A stretch of DNA of 34,505 nucleotides from Clostridia bacterium (lineage in GTDB: Bacteria; Bacillota; Clostridia; Oscillospirales; CAG-272). Positions 6,871 to 16,141 of the stretch are shown piece by piece. The notes beneath the pieces are model-generated. The model was given only the letters and a program-made list of their open reading frames with translations. It searched no databases and was not told where the DNA came from. A program made the position numbers and the translations under genes. The DNA is taken from NCBI GenBank assembly GCA_017411785.1, contig JAFQPL010000082.1:1-34505 (forward strand), written 5' to 3'. The number at the start of each line of letters is the position of its first letter. Within the stretch, counting starts at the first letter, position 1.

Positions 6871-7598
6871 TCGGCATTCTCCCAGTTATGATATACGTTC
6901 ATTACGTCATCGTCATCCTCAAGATGCTCGATAAGCAAATTCATAAACTTGATATCCTCTTCCTCCTCAAGCGTTACGTAATTAGAGGGGATCTTATCCT
7001 GCTCCGCGGAAAGAATGGGATATCCTGCCGCTTCAATAGCTTCCTTAACGGCAAAAAGATCGTCAGGCTCGGTATATATCTCAAAAGCCTCGTCCTCAGC
7101 CGCAAAATCCTCTGCGCCCGCCTCAAGAGCCGTCTCCATAAGCTTATCCTCGTCAATATCTCCGTCTTCGTTAGAAACGATTATTACGCCCTTGTCGGCG
7201 AAAAGATAAGATACGCATCCTGTCTGTCCCATATTACCGTGATATTTTGAAAAATAGGAACGCACATTACCTGCCGTACGGTTACGGTTATCGGTCGTTG
7301 TTTCAACAATTACAGCAATACCCGCAGGACCGTAGCCCTCGTAAACTATTTCCTCGTAGTTTTCTCCCGTTGAACCAAGTGCCTTCTTTATCGTTCTTTC
7401 AATGTTATCATTAGGAACATTATTGGATTTTGCCTTAAGTATAAGGTCGCGAAGCTTAGAGTTGTTATTTGGATCTCCGCCGCCCGCTTTTACCGCAATA
7501 GTAATTTCTTTACCTATTTTAGTAAATATTTTTGCTCTTTGAGCATCGGTTTTTTCTTTTTTGTGCTTAATGTTAGCCCATTTGCTGTGTCCTGACAT
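6867..7598 (-). CDS. yebC: YebC/PmpR family protein
   Basis: The 243-residue protein begins with the family hallmark MSGHSKWANIKHKKE and continues with KIFTKIGKEI, the GPAGIAVIVE block and an acidic C-terminal part, all typical of the YebC/TACO1 family at normal length. Members were described as DNA-binding regulators (PmpR); later work links the family to translation through difficult sequences such as proline runs. GAGGT lies 7 bases ahead of the ATG. It follows argS by 30 bases and overlaps the flippase start, so it belongs to the same transcript. In other genomes yebC often neighbours ruvC, which here lies 24 kb away. Confidence 0.95.
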   Translation of the reverse strand: MSGHSKWANIKHKKEKTDAQRAKIFTKIGKEITIAVKAGGGDPNNNSKLRDLILKAKSNNVPNDNIERTIKKALGSTGENYEEIVYEGYGPAGIAVIVETTTDNRNRTAGNVRSYFSKYHGNMGQTGCVSYLFADKGVIIVSNEDGDIDEDKLMETALEAGAEDFAAEDEAFEIYTEPDDLFAVKEAIEAAGYPILSAEQDKIPSNYVTLEEEEDIKFMNLLIEHLEDDDDVMNVYHNWENAD

Positions 7599-7628
7599 TG
7601 TTTTTACCTCTGAATTTATAAAATAATT

Positions 7629-9365
7629 TTAAATTTTTTCTGTTTTTGCAAGACAAATAAGTCCGAATGCGTTACCAAGCACCGTCTTAGTTGCCTCTGT
7701 AAGCGCAAGACGCGTATTCTTTACATCCTCATTATCTGCTCCAAGTATTGAGCAATTATGATAAAATCTGTTATACGCGCCCGCAACGTCGAGAATATAT
7801 CTCGTAATTACCGACGGCTCGTACACCGCGATTGCCTCACGCACTACCTCCTCAAACCGAGAAAGCGCCTTGAGAAGCGACGTCTCCTCATCTGCGGTCA
7901 CAACGAGTGTCTCCGCTCCCTTGTATTCAGGTGACTTTGCAAGAACCGAGCAGGTTCGCGCATAAGTGTACTGAACGTAAGGTCCTGTATTGCCCTCAAA
8001 GCTGAGAGCGTCCTCCATCATAAAGTTTATATCACGTATTCTGTTATTTGAAAGGTAATAGAATACAATAGCTCCGACACCGACTGCCTCTGCGATCTTA
8101 TCCCCATTTTCAATATCGGGATTTTTTTCTTTCATAATACTCTCAACCTTTGAAATAGACTCGGCAAAGAGATCTCGCAGAAGAATTACGTTACCCGTAC
8201 GGGTTGCAAGCTTTGCTCCGTTTATGCTGACGGTACCGTACGGAACGTGAACAAGCTTATCGTACCAATCATACCCCATAAGCTCAACGACCTTGAACCA
8301 CTGAGCAAAGTGTAAGGACTGTCCCGCGCTTGTAACATATATCATCTTGTCAAAATCATACTCTTGCTTACGGTAAACCGCCGCCGCAATATCACGTGTA
8401 GGATAAAGCGTAGAGCCGTCCCGCTTAAGTATAAGGCAGGGAGTCATTCCATATGCCTCAAGGTCTACGATAGAAGCTCCGTCATCGATCTTAAGAAGTC
8501 CCATGTCGCGAAGCTTTTGAACCTGAGCAGGCATCTTATCGGTATAAAAGCTCTCACCCTTATAGCTATCGAATTCGATACCCAACTGCTTATATGTTTT
8601 TTGATACTCGGCAAGACTTATATCAACAAACCAACGCCAAAGAGAGATGTTTTGCTCATCACCCTCCTCAAGCTTACGGAATTCAGCTCTCGATTCGTCG
8701 GCAAGGGTTGGATCTGCGGGAATTCCAAGCTCCTCATTACCCGAAATAGCATTATTTATTTTTACGTAAAGAGCAACTAACGCATCGACTCCTCCGTTTT
8801 CTATCTCCTCTCGGTTGCCCCATTTCTTATAAGCTACGATAAGCTTACCAAACTGAGTTCCCCAGTCACCGAGATAGTTTATTCCCACGCATTTATATCC
8901 CGCAAATTCGTGAAGCTTTTTTAAGGAATGACCTATAACCGTTGTTCCAAGATGTCCTATATGAAACGGCTTCGCAACGTTTGGCGAAGAATAATCAAGA
9001 ACAACCGTTTTCCCTTCTCCGATATCGGGCGCACCGTATTTATCGCCTTTTTCTCTTACCTTGGCAACGACCTTTTTTGCAAGATATTCGCCGTCAAAAT
9101 AAATATTAAAATATCCGTTTACAGCCTCCGCTCTTTTTACAGAACAAGCAGAAAAGCTCTCCGCTATCGCCTCCGCAATTTTAGGCGGCGCCATTCTGAG
9201 CGTTCTGCTGAGCTTGAAGCACGGTAACGCAAGATCTCCCATCTTTTCATCAGGCGGATACTCAAGCATATCAAGTATATCTTGCTCACCAAGCTCGGCT
9301 TGCGCGTTTATATTTTTAATAATTTCCGCTATATTTTGCGCTATTTCCTTCTTGATCTCTAACAT
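7629..9365 (-). CDS. argS: Arginyl-tRNA synthetase (class I)
   Basis: The 578-residue enzyme charges tRNA-Arg. It has the N-terminal additional domain (about 1-110), the HIGH motif as HIGH at 135-138 after SSPNVAKPF, the catalytic Rossmann fold, and a C-terminal anticodon-binding DALR domain ending in LGLICLAKTEKI-like sequence. The KMSKS loop is replaced by LATRTGN, which is normal for ArgRS. GGAG lies just before the ATG. The gene starts 14 bases after recN, so it joins the nusB-recN block; ArgR is encoded two genes upstream, which puts two arginine-related functions in one transcript. Confidence 0.97.
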   Translation of the reverse strand: MLEIKKEIAQNIAEIIKNINAQAELGEQDILDMLEYPPDEKMGDLALPCFKLSRTLRMAPPKIAEAIAESFSACSVKRAEAVNGYFNIYFDGEYLAKKVVAKVREKGDKYGAPDIGEGKTVVLDYSSPNVAKPFHIGHLGTTVIGHSLKKLHEFAGYKCVGINYLGDWGTQFGKLIVAYKKWGNREEIENGGVDALVALYVKINNAISGNEELGIPADPTLADESRAEFRKLEEGDEQNISLWRWFVDISLAEYQKTYKQLGIEFDSYKGESFYTDKMPAQVQKLRDMGLLKIDDGASIVDLEAYGMTPCLILKRDGSTLYPTRDIAAAVYRKQEYDFDKMIYVTSAGQSLHFAQWFKVVELMGYDWYDKLVHVPYGTVSINGAKLATRTGNVILLRDLFAESISKVESIMKEKNPDIENGDKIAEAVGVGAIVFYYLSNNRIRDINFMMEDALSFEGNTGPYVQYTYARTCSVLAKSPEYKGAETLVVTADEETSLLKALSRFEEVVREAIAVYEPSVITRYILDVAGAYNRFYHNCSILGADNEDVKNTRLALTEATKTVLGNAFGLICLAKTEKI

Positions 9366-9379
9366 TTTTTACTCCTTTA

Positions 9380-11050
9380 TCAGTACTCTGCACCCTCGCA
9401 AAGCATTTCCTCGGCAGCAACAAGTTGTGCGCGAGTTATTTCAATTCCTCCAAGTATTCTGGCAATTTCATTTATTCTTTCTCTACCGTCCAAAGGACTT
9501 ACAGAGCTTTCGGTACGACCGTCGATCTCTTTTTTTGAAACCAACAGGTGATTGTGCGCAAGAGACGCAATTTGTGCCGAATGTGTAACACATACGACCT
9601 GCGATGCTCTACCGATCTCCTTTAGCTTCATTCCGACCTTTCGCGAGGTCTTACCCGAAATTCCCGTATCTATCTCATCAAACACAACTGTATCTATTCC
9701 GTCGCATTGATTTATTTCATTCTTGAGCGCAAGCATTATTCTCGCAAGCTCTCCGCCCGAAGCTATCCTTGCTATGGGAAGCAAGGGCTCTCCGGGATTT
9801 GCAGATATCATAAATTCGATCTCATCGCGTCCCGTTGCTAAAAAATCATCAGACGGCTTGATAGAGACCTCGAATCTTACCTTTGGCATATCTAAAAACG
9901 CAAGTGTTTCACAAACTCTGTGAGTAATAGCGTGCGCCGCCTTACGTCTCGACTCGGTAAGCGCTCTCGCCGATTTTATTGCCTTTTGCTCTGCCAACTT
10001 AAGCTCATTCTCGATATCGGCGCGAATATCATCCGCGTTTTCTATAAAATCAAGCTTTGCCCTTGCATCGTCTCTGAAAGCAATAATTTCCTCCACCGTG
10101 CTTCCGTATTTGCGCTTTAGCTTCACTATAGCATTGAGGCGCGCTTCTGCTCTGTCAAGCATAGCCGTGGGGTCATCTCCTCCAAGATCCGAAAGCAAGG
10201 AGACCGACGCCGCTATATCCTCGAGCTCATATCTTACCTCACTGAGCCGAGCCGAAAGCGAATCGGCTTCAGGTACGGAATCGGAAATAGAGCCCAAGGC
10301 ATCCGATGCTCTCTCGGTAAGATAGATAGCTCCCATTCCTTTTCCGCCCTCAAGCGCACGCTTGACAAGTCCGCAAGCTTTGTTAATTCTTTCAAACCCA
10401 CGAAGACGGGCTACAAGAGCTTCAAGCTCTTCCTCCTCGCCTGCCTTAAGCTTTACCGAATCTATATCCTCGATTTGAAATTTAAGCACCTCACTCATTC
10501 GCGCTTGCTCACGCAAATCCTCGGAAACCGACCGCAACTTTCTACGTAAAGCAACAACACTTTCATATTGCGAAGCATATAAATCAAGAAGCTCACGGTT
10601 ATTTGCATAAATATCAAGAATATTCAAATGATTTTTAGGATCCTCCAAAAGCACGTTGTCATTTTGTCCATGTATGGCAAAAAGCAACTCTGCTATACTT
10701 TTCAGCATCGCAAGCGTAACGGGACTTCCGTTTACTCTTGCGCTTGACGATGCTTGCGTTATTGAACGGCTTATATATATTGAACCGTCCTCGCAATCAA
10801 AACCAAGCTCACTCAATCTTCTGCGGGTATTTGAGTTTAGATTTGAAAATACCGCGCTGACCTCCGCCTTACTTTCGCCGTTGCGTATAAGCTCCTTATC
10901 GGCTCGCGCGCCCGAAAGAAGATTCAGGCTATCCAAAATGATAGATTTACCCGCCCCCGTTTCTCCCGTAAGCACTGTCATTCCGTCCGAGAGCTCTATA
11001 TCTATTTTCTTTACGACCGCAATATTTTCTATATGCAATATTTCAAGCAT
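9380..11050 (-). CDS. recN: DNA repair protein RecN (SMC-like ATPase)
   Basis: The 556-residue protein acts early in double-strand break repair. Walker A is GETGAGKS (29-36), a long coiled-coil middle region follows (about 155-360), and the C-terminal half has a SASGGELARIMLALK-type signature (here IASGGELARI) and Walker B VVFDEIDTGISG. Length and order match RecN. GGAGGGGAG precedes the ATG. It lies 27 bases behind argR, the conserved order in Firmicutes. I see no LexA-like site at the gene itself; any control would come from the operon promoter. Confidence 0.97.
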   Translation of the reverse strand: MLEILHIENIAVVKKIDIELSDGMTVLTGETGAGKSIILDSLNLLSGARADKELIRNGESKAEVSAVFSNLNSNTRRRLSELGFDCEDGSIYISRSITQASSSARVNGSPVTLAMLKSIAELLFAIHGQNDNVLLEDPKNHLNILDIYANNRELLDLYASQYESVVALRRKLRSVSEDLREQARMSEVLKFQIEDIDSVKLKAGEEEELEALVARLRGFERINKACGLVKRALEGGKGMGAIYLTERASDALGSISDSVPEADSLSARLSEVRYELEDIAASVSLLSDLGGDDPTAMLDRAEARLNAIVKLKRKYGSTVEEIIAFRDDARAKLDFIENADDIRADIENELKLAEQKAIKSARALTESRRKAAHAITHRVCETLAFLDMPKVRFEVSIKPSDDFLATGRDEIEFMISANPGEPLLPIARIASGGELARIMLALKNEINQCDGIDTVVFDEIDTGISGKTSRKVGMKLKEIGRASQVVCVTHSAQIASLAHNHLLVSKKEIDGRTESSVSPLDGRERINEIARILGGIEITRAQLVAAEEMLCEGAEY

Positions 11051-11077
11051 AGAAAGCTCCCCTCCAAGAATTAAAAA

Positions 11078-11533
11078 TCAAAAGCTTTTCATAAGCTCTG
11101 TAAGCTTTTCACTAAGCTCAGCCGAGCTTTCAACGCTATCGGTCACGATTATCACCGTATCATCGCCCGCAACGCATCCAAGAATGCTCGGCATATTAAG
11201 TGTATCAACCGCAAACGCAACCGCTCCCGCAAGCCCCGGATAAGTCTTTATCACAACATTGTTCAATGAATATTTCACTTCGGTTATTGAATCCACCATT
11301 GCGTTATTGAGCTTTACACTGCCGTTTGCCTGCCGCATCTGTCCAAGAGAATATCTGTAGGTCCCGCGTGCGGTTTGTACCTTGGTAAGCCTTAACTCCT
11401 TAAGGTCTCTTGAGACCGTTGCCTGCGTGACCTTAAAGCCCTCTGCAAGCAATCGAGTCATCATATCCTCCTGAGTTTCTATCTCATATTTGGAAATAAG
11501 CTCTAAAATTCTTTGTTGTCTTTGTGATTTCAT
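11078..11533 (-). CDS. argR: Arginine repressor ArgR/AhrC
   Basis: The 151-residue regulator has the N-terminal winged helix (QRILELISKYEIETQEDMMTRL and the SRDLKELRLTKV recognition region) and the C-terminal hexamerisation and arginine-binding domain with GCVAGDDTVIIV, the family's GTIAGDDT-like motif. It controls arginine biosynthesis and catabolism genes. The start ATG has only a weak AAAGAGA upstream and sits 16 bases after nadK, so it probably relies on coupling. Its position between nadK and recN is the classic Firmicutes order. Confidence 0.95.
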   Translation of the reverse strand: MKSQRQQRILELISKYEIETQEDMMTRLLAEGFKVTQATVSRDLKELRLTKVQTARGTYRYSLGQMRQANGSVKLNNAMVDSITEVKYSLNNVVIKTYPGLAGAVAFAVDTLNMPSILGCVAGDDTVIIVTDSVESSAELSEKLTELMKSF

Positions 11534-11549
11534 TCTCTTTGCGCATCCT

Positions 11550-12425
11550 TTATATAAATTTTTTCATACGTATTTTAGAATAAAAATCCTCATCCTTTAT
11601 TCTTAACAGCTTTGTGCTGATAGAAGCCTTGGTTATTACTACCGTATCACCAAAGAAAAGGTCAAATGTTGCCTTACCGTCAACCGTAAGATGCAAAACC
11701 TTTTCTCTCACACATATATTTTTTATTTCAAGACTTGCGCTATCGGGAAAAATAAGCGGCCGCGCAACAAGCGAGTGCGGACATATCGGTGTTACGCAAA
11801 AGCAGGAAAGCTTTGGATCAACTATAGGACCTCCAGCCGAAAGTGAATACGCAGTAGAGCCCGTCGGTGTCGCGACCACGATACCGTCAGCTCGATATTC
11901 ACTTACAAGCCTTCCGTTATCCGAAAGCTGAAGATCTATAATTCTTGCAGTTGAGCCGTTTGCTATTACTGCCTCATTAAGAGCATACGCCGAAAATCTG
12001 CTCTGCCCTTTACTTGAACGTATATCAACCCTCAGCATTGCTCTCTCGTCAAGATAATAATCCCCCGTAAATATTCTGTCAAGAAGTGAAAGCTCATTCA
12101 TTTCAAGCTCGGTCATATATCCAACTCTGCCCATGTTGATCCCAAGTATCGGAATTCCACACGGCGTTGCCCGACGAGCTGCCTCAAGCATAACTCCGTC
12201 TCCGCCGATAACAATTACGAGATCACTATCGGAATAAATACCGTCAAAAGAAAGGTAAGTAAAATATGATTTATGGTTATGACTTCTAAATATTCTATCT
12301 TTATAATTTTCGGGAATATAAACAGCCTTTGCTTTTTCATATATTCCCTCGGCAACGGTAATCGCGGCTGCAAGCTTATCAGGAATATTATAATTAGTCA
12401 CTATCGCTATTTTCTCAATTTTCAC
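11550..12425 (-). CDS. nadK: NAD kinase
   Basis: The 291-residue enzyme phosphorylates NAD to NADP. It carries the GGDG motif (74-77, in VIVIGGDGVMLEA), the GINMGRVGYMTEL segment, and the hallmark TPTGSTAYSLSAGGPIV with the active-site Asp within the family fold. The start is GTG at 12425, preceded by a GGGGGG-rich ribosome binding site at a good distance; no ATG is as well placed. It lies 11 bases behind tlyA and 16 before argR within the operon. Confidence 0.95.
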   Translation of the reverse strand: MKIEKIAIVTNYNIPDKLAAAITVAEGIYEKAKAVYIPENYKDRIFRSHNHKSYFTYLSFDGIYSDSDLVIVIGGDGVMLEAARRATPCGIPILGINMGRVGYMTELEMNELSLLDRIFTGDYYLDERAMLRVDIRSSKGQSRFSAYALNEAVIANGSTARIIDLQLSDNGRLVSEYRADGIVVATPTGSTAYSLSAGGPIVDPKLSCFCVTPICPHSLVARPLIFPDSASLEIKNICVREKVLHLTVDGKATFDLFFGDTVVITKASISTKLLRIKDEDFYSKIRMKKFI

Positions 12426-12436
12426 GTTATCCCCCC

Positions 12437-13219
12437 CTAAAGCAAAGTCACTCGCTTTATGTATTTATCGTCAATTTTCGGTTTAAGACAATTCTTTTTT
12501 ACAAAATAAGCCAAATACTCTTTGTTCCCGTCGCCCCCCTCTATAGGCGAGCAAATAAGTCCCAAACAATCAAATCCGTTTTCAAAGGCAAAGCTTATAA
12601 CTCTTTTCGCTGCCAAAAACCTATACGCAGAATTGCTGACAACACCGTTTTTCCCAAGCGCAGACCTTCCCGCCTCAAACTGTGGCTTTATCAAGCTTAC
12701 AAATATTCCTCCGTCGCAAAGCACCGATGCTATCTGCGGAATAATATACGTTTGCGAAATAAAAGAAACGTCGGCAACCGCAATATCACATTCTCCGCCG
12801 GTAGTCTCAACAGTCATCTCTCTTGCGTTGAACTGTTCTATCGAATGAACTCTGGCATCTGATCTGAGGCTTTCATGCAGCTGATTTACGCCTGCGTCGA
12901 TCGCGTAAACCTCTCTTGCTCCGCGTCTGAGCAAGCAATCGGTAAAGCCTCCTGTAGAAGCTCCTACGTCAACGGCTTTTTTTCGGCTGACGTTAATCTC
13001 AAAAGCATCAAGCGCCGCTTGAAGCTTAACTCCGCCGCGGCTCACGTACGGAAATACCTGCTCTATTTTTACCTCATGCGGTACCGCTTCATTTATAGGA
13101 GAGGAAGATTTCTTTACGATCTCTCCGTCTATTATTACAGCTCCCGCCTCAATAAGATCCTGTGCTTTTTTTCGGCTCGCGGTGTATCCCGCCGCAGCCA
13201 GATAAACATCTACTCTCAT
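12437..13219 (-). CDS. tlyA: TlyA family rRNA 2'-O-methyltransferase
   Basis: The 260-residue protein joins an N-terminal S4 RNA-binding domain (about 1-60) to an FtsJ-type methyltransferase: the SAM-binding DVGASTGGFTDCLL loop (about 84-97), then CDIAVADVSFIS and LIKPQFEAGR. TlyA enzymes methylate ribose in rRNA and set capreomycin sensitivity; the hemolysin name is historical. No clear ribosome binding site precedes the ATG, which lies five bases after the stop of the DUF212 gene, so it is likely translated by coupling. dxs, often just upstream of tlyA in Clostridia, is absent. Confidence 0.93.
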   Translation of the reverse strand: MRVDVYLAAAGYTASRKKAQDLIEAGAVIIDGEIVKKSSSPINEAVPHEVKIEQVFPYVSRGGVKLQAALDAFEINVSRKKAVDVGASTGGFTDCLLRRGAREVYAIDAGVNQLHESLRSDARVHSIEQFNAREMTVETTGGECDIAVADVSFISQTYIIPQIASVLCDGGIFVSLIKPQFEAGRSALGKNGVVSNSAYRFLAAKRVISFAFENGFDCLGLICSPIEGGDGNKEYLAYFVKKNCLKPKIDDKYIKRVTLL

Positions 13220-13224
13220 ATCAA

Positions 13225-13695
13225 TCAGTGAAACACAAAAAACATCGCAATGCCTACAGCAATTCCAAGTAATACTCCCATGAATACCTGAAGCGGAGTA
13301 TGTCCTATAAATTCCTTAAAATGAGTTTCTGCGTTTTCAGAATCGGTAAATATCTCTTTTACTATCTTATTAAGCATTTTTGACTGCTTACCTGTCTCAT
13401 ATCTGACACCCATAGCGTCTATTATAACTATTATTGAAAGTATCGCACAAATGGCGAAGATCGCAGAGCCTGCACCGTGCTTCAAGGCTGCCGCTGTCGT
13501 AAGTCCCAATACGCTTGCCGAATGCGAGCTTGGCATTCCTCCTGTTGAAAACAAAAGCACAAGAATATTTACATGCCTGTCTCTGTAAACGCCCGTAAAT
13601 ATTTTTATTATTTGAGCCATAAGCCAAGCCACTACCGCGCTCATAAGCATATAGTTACCAAAAAATGCCTTAACGTGTCCTAAAAAAGCGTCCAT
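13225..13695 (-). CDS. DUF212 (divergent PAP2/YuiD-like) membrane protein
   Basis: The 156-residue protein has four or five hydrophobic helices and the family sequence GGMPSSHSASVLGLTTAAALKHG plus DAMGVRYETGKQSKMLNKI and FKEFIGHTPLQVFMGVLLGIAVG. This family is related to acid phosphatase/vanadium haloperoxidase (PAP2) proteins and may act on an isoprenoid or lipid phosphate, but no member of this branch is known to me with a proven substrate. Its place directly behind ispA fits a role with prenyl diphosphates; that is inference. GGAGG precedes the ATG by 5 bases. Confidence 0.85.
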   Translation of the reverse strand: MDAFLGHVKAFFGNYMLMSAVVAWLMAQIIKIFTGVYRDRHVNILVLLFSTGGMPSSHSASVLGLTTAAALKHGAGSAIFAICAILSIIVIIDAMGVRYETGKQSKMLNKIVKEIFTDSENAETHFKEFIGHTPLQVFMGVLLGIAVGIAMFFVFH

Positions 13696-13734
13696 TTTAT
13701 CCTCCGCTAAAATAAAAAAGTTTTGGATGTATTT

Positions 13735-14646
13735 TTATTTGATTCTCGTTAAAAGGTATTCCGCAAGCATACAAAGCATCTCACTGTCCTTCAGCTTTGA
13801 AATCTCCATTATAGCCTCTTGAGTAAGACTTTTTGCATATCTTTTTGCATGCCCGATATCAAAAAAGCTGAGAAAGGTCGTCTTTTGCTTTTCCGCGTCT
13901 GAATTAAGAGACTTCCCTACTGTAGCCTCGTCCCCCTCAACATCGAGTATATCATCAACCACCTGAAAAGCGAGCCCTATCTTCCTTGCATACAAGCGAA
14001 CGCAGAGAAATTCATCGCTATCCTCGTGATATCCTGCCGCAAAACAGCCTAATATTGCCGACAATTCTATCATTCGTCCTGTCTTTAGATTGTGAAGCAA
14101 AACAAGCTCATCAAGAGAAAGCTTTCGCATCTCACCCTCAAGGTCTATAAACTGTCCTCCTATCATACCCACATCCCCGGCTGATTCTGCCATAAGCTCG
14201 ATAGCTCTGACATTAACTTCCGATGAGGTGAATGGGTTTGACGCCGCTACGGCAAACGCATTTGTGAGCAGCGCATCGCCCGCCAAAAGCGCGTAAGCCT
14301 CCCCAAAGACCTTATGATTTGAAGGCTTGCCGCGTCTCATATCATCATCGTCCATACACGGCATATCATCGTGTATCAATGAATAAGTGTGTATCATCTC
14401 AACCGCCATAGCAAACGGCAAAGACGCCTGCATATCACCGCCAAGCATACGGCAAACCTCATTTACAAGAAAAGGCCTTATGCGCTTCCCGCCGCCGAGC
14501 AATGAATATTTCTCTGTTGCAAGAAATGCCTCCGCACCCTTATCGATATTCTTCTTTTCAAAATAATTTGCAAGCTCTTTCTCAAGCACATCGCTGTTTT
14601 CAGCAAGTCTTACCTCGATCGCTTCAAGCTTTTGTGAATTACTCAT
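13735..14646 (-). CDS. ispA: Farnesyl/geranyl diphosphate synthase (IspA-like)
   Basis: The 303-residue all-helical enzyme condenses IPP with allylic diphosphates. Both aspartate-rich motifs are present: HDDMPCMDDDDMRRGKPSNH (first DDxxxxD at 93-98) and FQVVDDILDVEGDE (DDILD at 231-235), with GGGKRIRP at 51-58 binding IPP. The length matches short-chain synthases. GGAG lies before the ATG. It sits 19 bases behind xseB, the usual order. The chain length made cannot be decided without comparing the residues before the first motif. Confidence 0.94.
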   Translation of the reverse strand: MSNSQKLEAIEVRLAENSDVLEKELANYFEKKNIDKGAEAFLATEKYSLLGGGKRIRPFLVNEVCRMLGGDMQASLPFAMAVEMIHTYSLIHDDMPCMDDDDMRRGKPSNHKVFGEAYALLAGDALLTNAFAVAASNPFTSSEVNVRAIELMAESAGDVGMIGGQFIDLEGEMRKLSLDELVLLHNLKTGRMIELSAILGCFAAGYHEDSDEFLCVRLYARKIGLAFQVVDDILDVEGDEATVGKSLNSDAEKQKTTFLSFFDIGHAKRYAKSLTQEAIMEISKLKDSEMLCMLAEYLLTRIK

Positions 14647-14665
14647 CTTATCTCCGTTTACATCT

Positions 14666-14896
14666 TTATTTTTCCGAAAAGTCCTCTTCGGTTATCTCTC
14701 CGCTATCCGAAACCTGCAAAATTTTAATTCTGCGTTCGGTATCCTCAAGCCTTTGATTACATTCCCTTGCCAAAGCAACCCCCTCCTCATAAAGAGAAAG
14801 AGACTCCTCAAGCGTAATTCCCTCGCGCGCAAGCTCTTGAGTTATTTTTTCAAGCCTCGCCATAGCTTCTTCAAAATTTATATCCTTATTTTGCAT
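14666..14896 (-). CDS. xseB: Exodeoxyribonuclease VII small subunit
   Basis: The 76-residue protein shows the XseB pattern: NFEEAMARLEKITQELAREGITLEESLSLYEEGVALARECNQRLEDTERRI, two helices forming a hairpin, followed by a short acidic tail. It binds XseA in multiple copies to form exonuclease VII, which degrades single-stranded DNA. GGAGAAGG sits just before the ATG, 27 bases after xseA. The product is of normal length. Confidence 0.95.
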   Translation of the reverse strand: MQNKDINFEEAMARLEKITQELAREGITLEESLSLYEEGVALARECNQRLEDTERRIKILQVSDSGEITEEDFSEK

Positions 14897-14923
14897 ATCC
14901 TTCTCCGCTATTTCAAGCTATCT

Positions 14924-16141
14924 TTATTTTAGTGTTTTTAATGAAAGTATTTCCGCTTCGGCTATTCCGTCCGAAAACCTTATATCGATCTTATCTCCGA
15001 CGCTTATCTGTTCGATCGACGCAACGACCGAACCATCCTTTTGAGAATAAGAATATCCTCTTCCAAGCACCGCAAGCGGATTGATTGCGCCAAGCTCGGT
15101 TGCAAGCACGGAAAATCTCTCGCGGTTTTTTTGTATAGTACGCGCTATTGTTTGCTCAAGCCGTTCGGATACAAGTGAAAGCTGCTTTCTCTCAAGCTCA
15201 AGTCTGCCGCTTGGCGATGAAAGCTCAAGCCTTTTACTAAGCTCCGACACCGCTCCGCGCTTAATATTCAACACGCTTAAAGCAATTCCTTCAGCCCGTC
15301 CGATCAATTCATCAAGCCGAAGCTTTATTTCATCCGCATCCGGCGTTGCAAGCTCTGCCGCCGCGGAAGGAGTTGGCGCTCGCAGATCCGCCGCAAAATC
15401 ACAAAGAGTAAAATCGGTTTCGTGCCCTACTGCAGATATTACGGGAATGCTCGACGCGGCAACGCTTCTGACAACTCTTTCATCGTTAAACGCCCACAGA
15501 TCCTCGATCGATCCTCCCCCTCTGCCTATTATTATAACGTCACAGGCATTGGTCGCATTTAAATATTCAAGCCCCAGGCACAAAGAATTCGGAGCCTGCT
15601 CACCCTGAACCAAGGAAGGAAACAAAAGTATTTTCGTACTTGGCCATCTTCGTCCGGTGACATTTATCATATCTCTTACCGCCGCACCTGTTGGCGAGGT
15701 GATAATTCCTATACAACGGGGAAACTTTGGTATCGGCCTCTTTCTTTGCTCATCAAAGAGTCCCTCTTCTGCAAGCATTTTTTTGAGCCTCTCAAACTCA
15801 AGCTGAAGCACTCCTATTCCGTTATCAACCATGGCCGATACGTAGATCTGACATTTCCCGCTCTTTTCATAAACCGATATCCTACCGTATGCTATAACCC
15901 TCATCCCATCGGTCACTCGCATTTTTAAGCCTGCCGCGGCAGAACGAAACATAACCGCAGAAATTTCCGCCTCGGGATCCTTAAGGGTAAAATATAAATG
16001 ACCGCTCGAATGATATTTTAAATTGGATATCTCACCTTGTATACTTATGCTTGACAAGAGCGAATCATTGTCCATAAGCATCTTTACATATCTGTTTGCC
16101 TCACCGACGCTAAGCACGCCATCACGCCGTTCATCTATCAT
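14924..16141 (-). CDS. xseA: Exodeoxyribonuclease VII large subunit
   Basis: The 405-residue catalytic subunit of exonuclease VII has the N-terminal OB fold (about 10-105, with QGEISNLKYHSSGHLYFTLKD), the catalytic domain with GIITSPTGAAVRDM and GRGGGSIEDLWAFNDERVVR, then VISAVGHETDFTLCDFAADLRAPTPSAAAELA, and a long helical region for XseB binding. The ATG directly follows the TAA of the upstream gene, with AAGGAG 9 bases ahead. Length and motif order are normal. Confidence 0.97.
   Translation of the reverse strand: MIDERRDGVLSVGEANRYVKMLMDNDSLLSSISIQGEISNLKYHSSGHLYFTLKDPEAEISAVMFRSAAAGLKMRVTDGMRVIAYGRISVYEKSGKCQIYVSAMVDNGIGVLQLEFERLKKMLAEEGLFDEQRKRPIPKFPRCIGIITSPTGAAVRDMINVTGRRWPSTKILLFPSLVQGEQAPNSLCLGLEYLNATNACDVIIIGRGGGSIEDLWAFNDERVVRSVAASSIPVISAVGHETDFTLCDFAADLRAPTPSAAAELATPDADEIKLRLDELIGRAEGIALSVLNIKRGAVSELSKRLELSSPSGRLELERKQLSLVSERLEQTIARTIQKNRERFSVLATELGAINPLAVLGRGYSYSQKDGSVVASIEQISVGDKIDIRFSDGIAEAEILSLKTLK

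Noticed and set aside
7629-9365. Missing KMSKS motif in arginyl-tRNA synthetase as a sign of inactivity
   Set aside because: Many ArgRS enzymes lack a canonical KMSKS; the LATRTGN loop occupies the position and the HIGH motif is intact.
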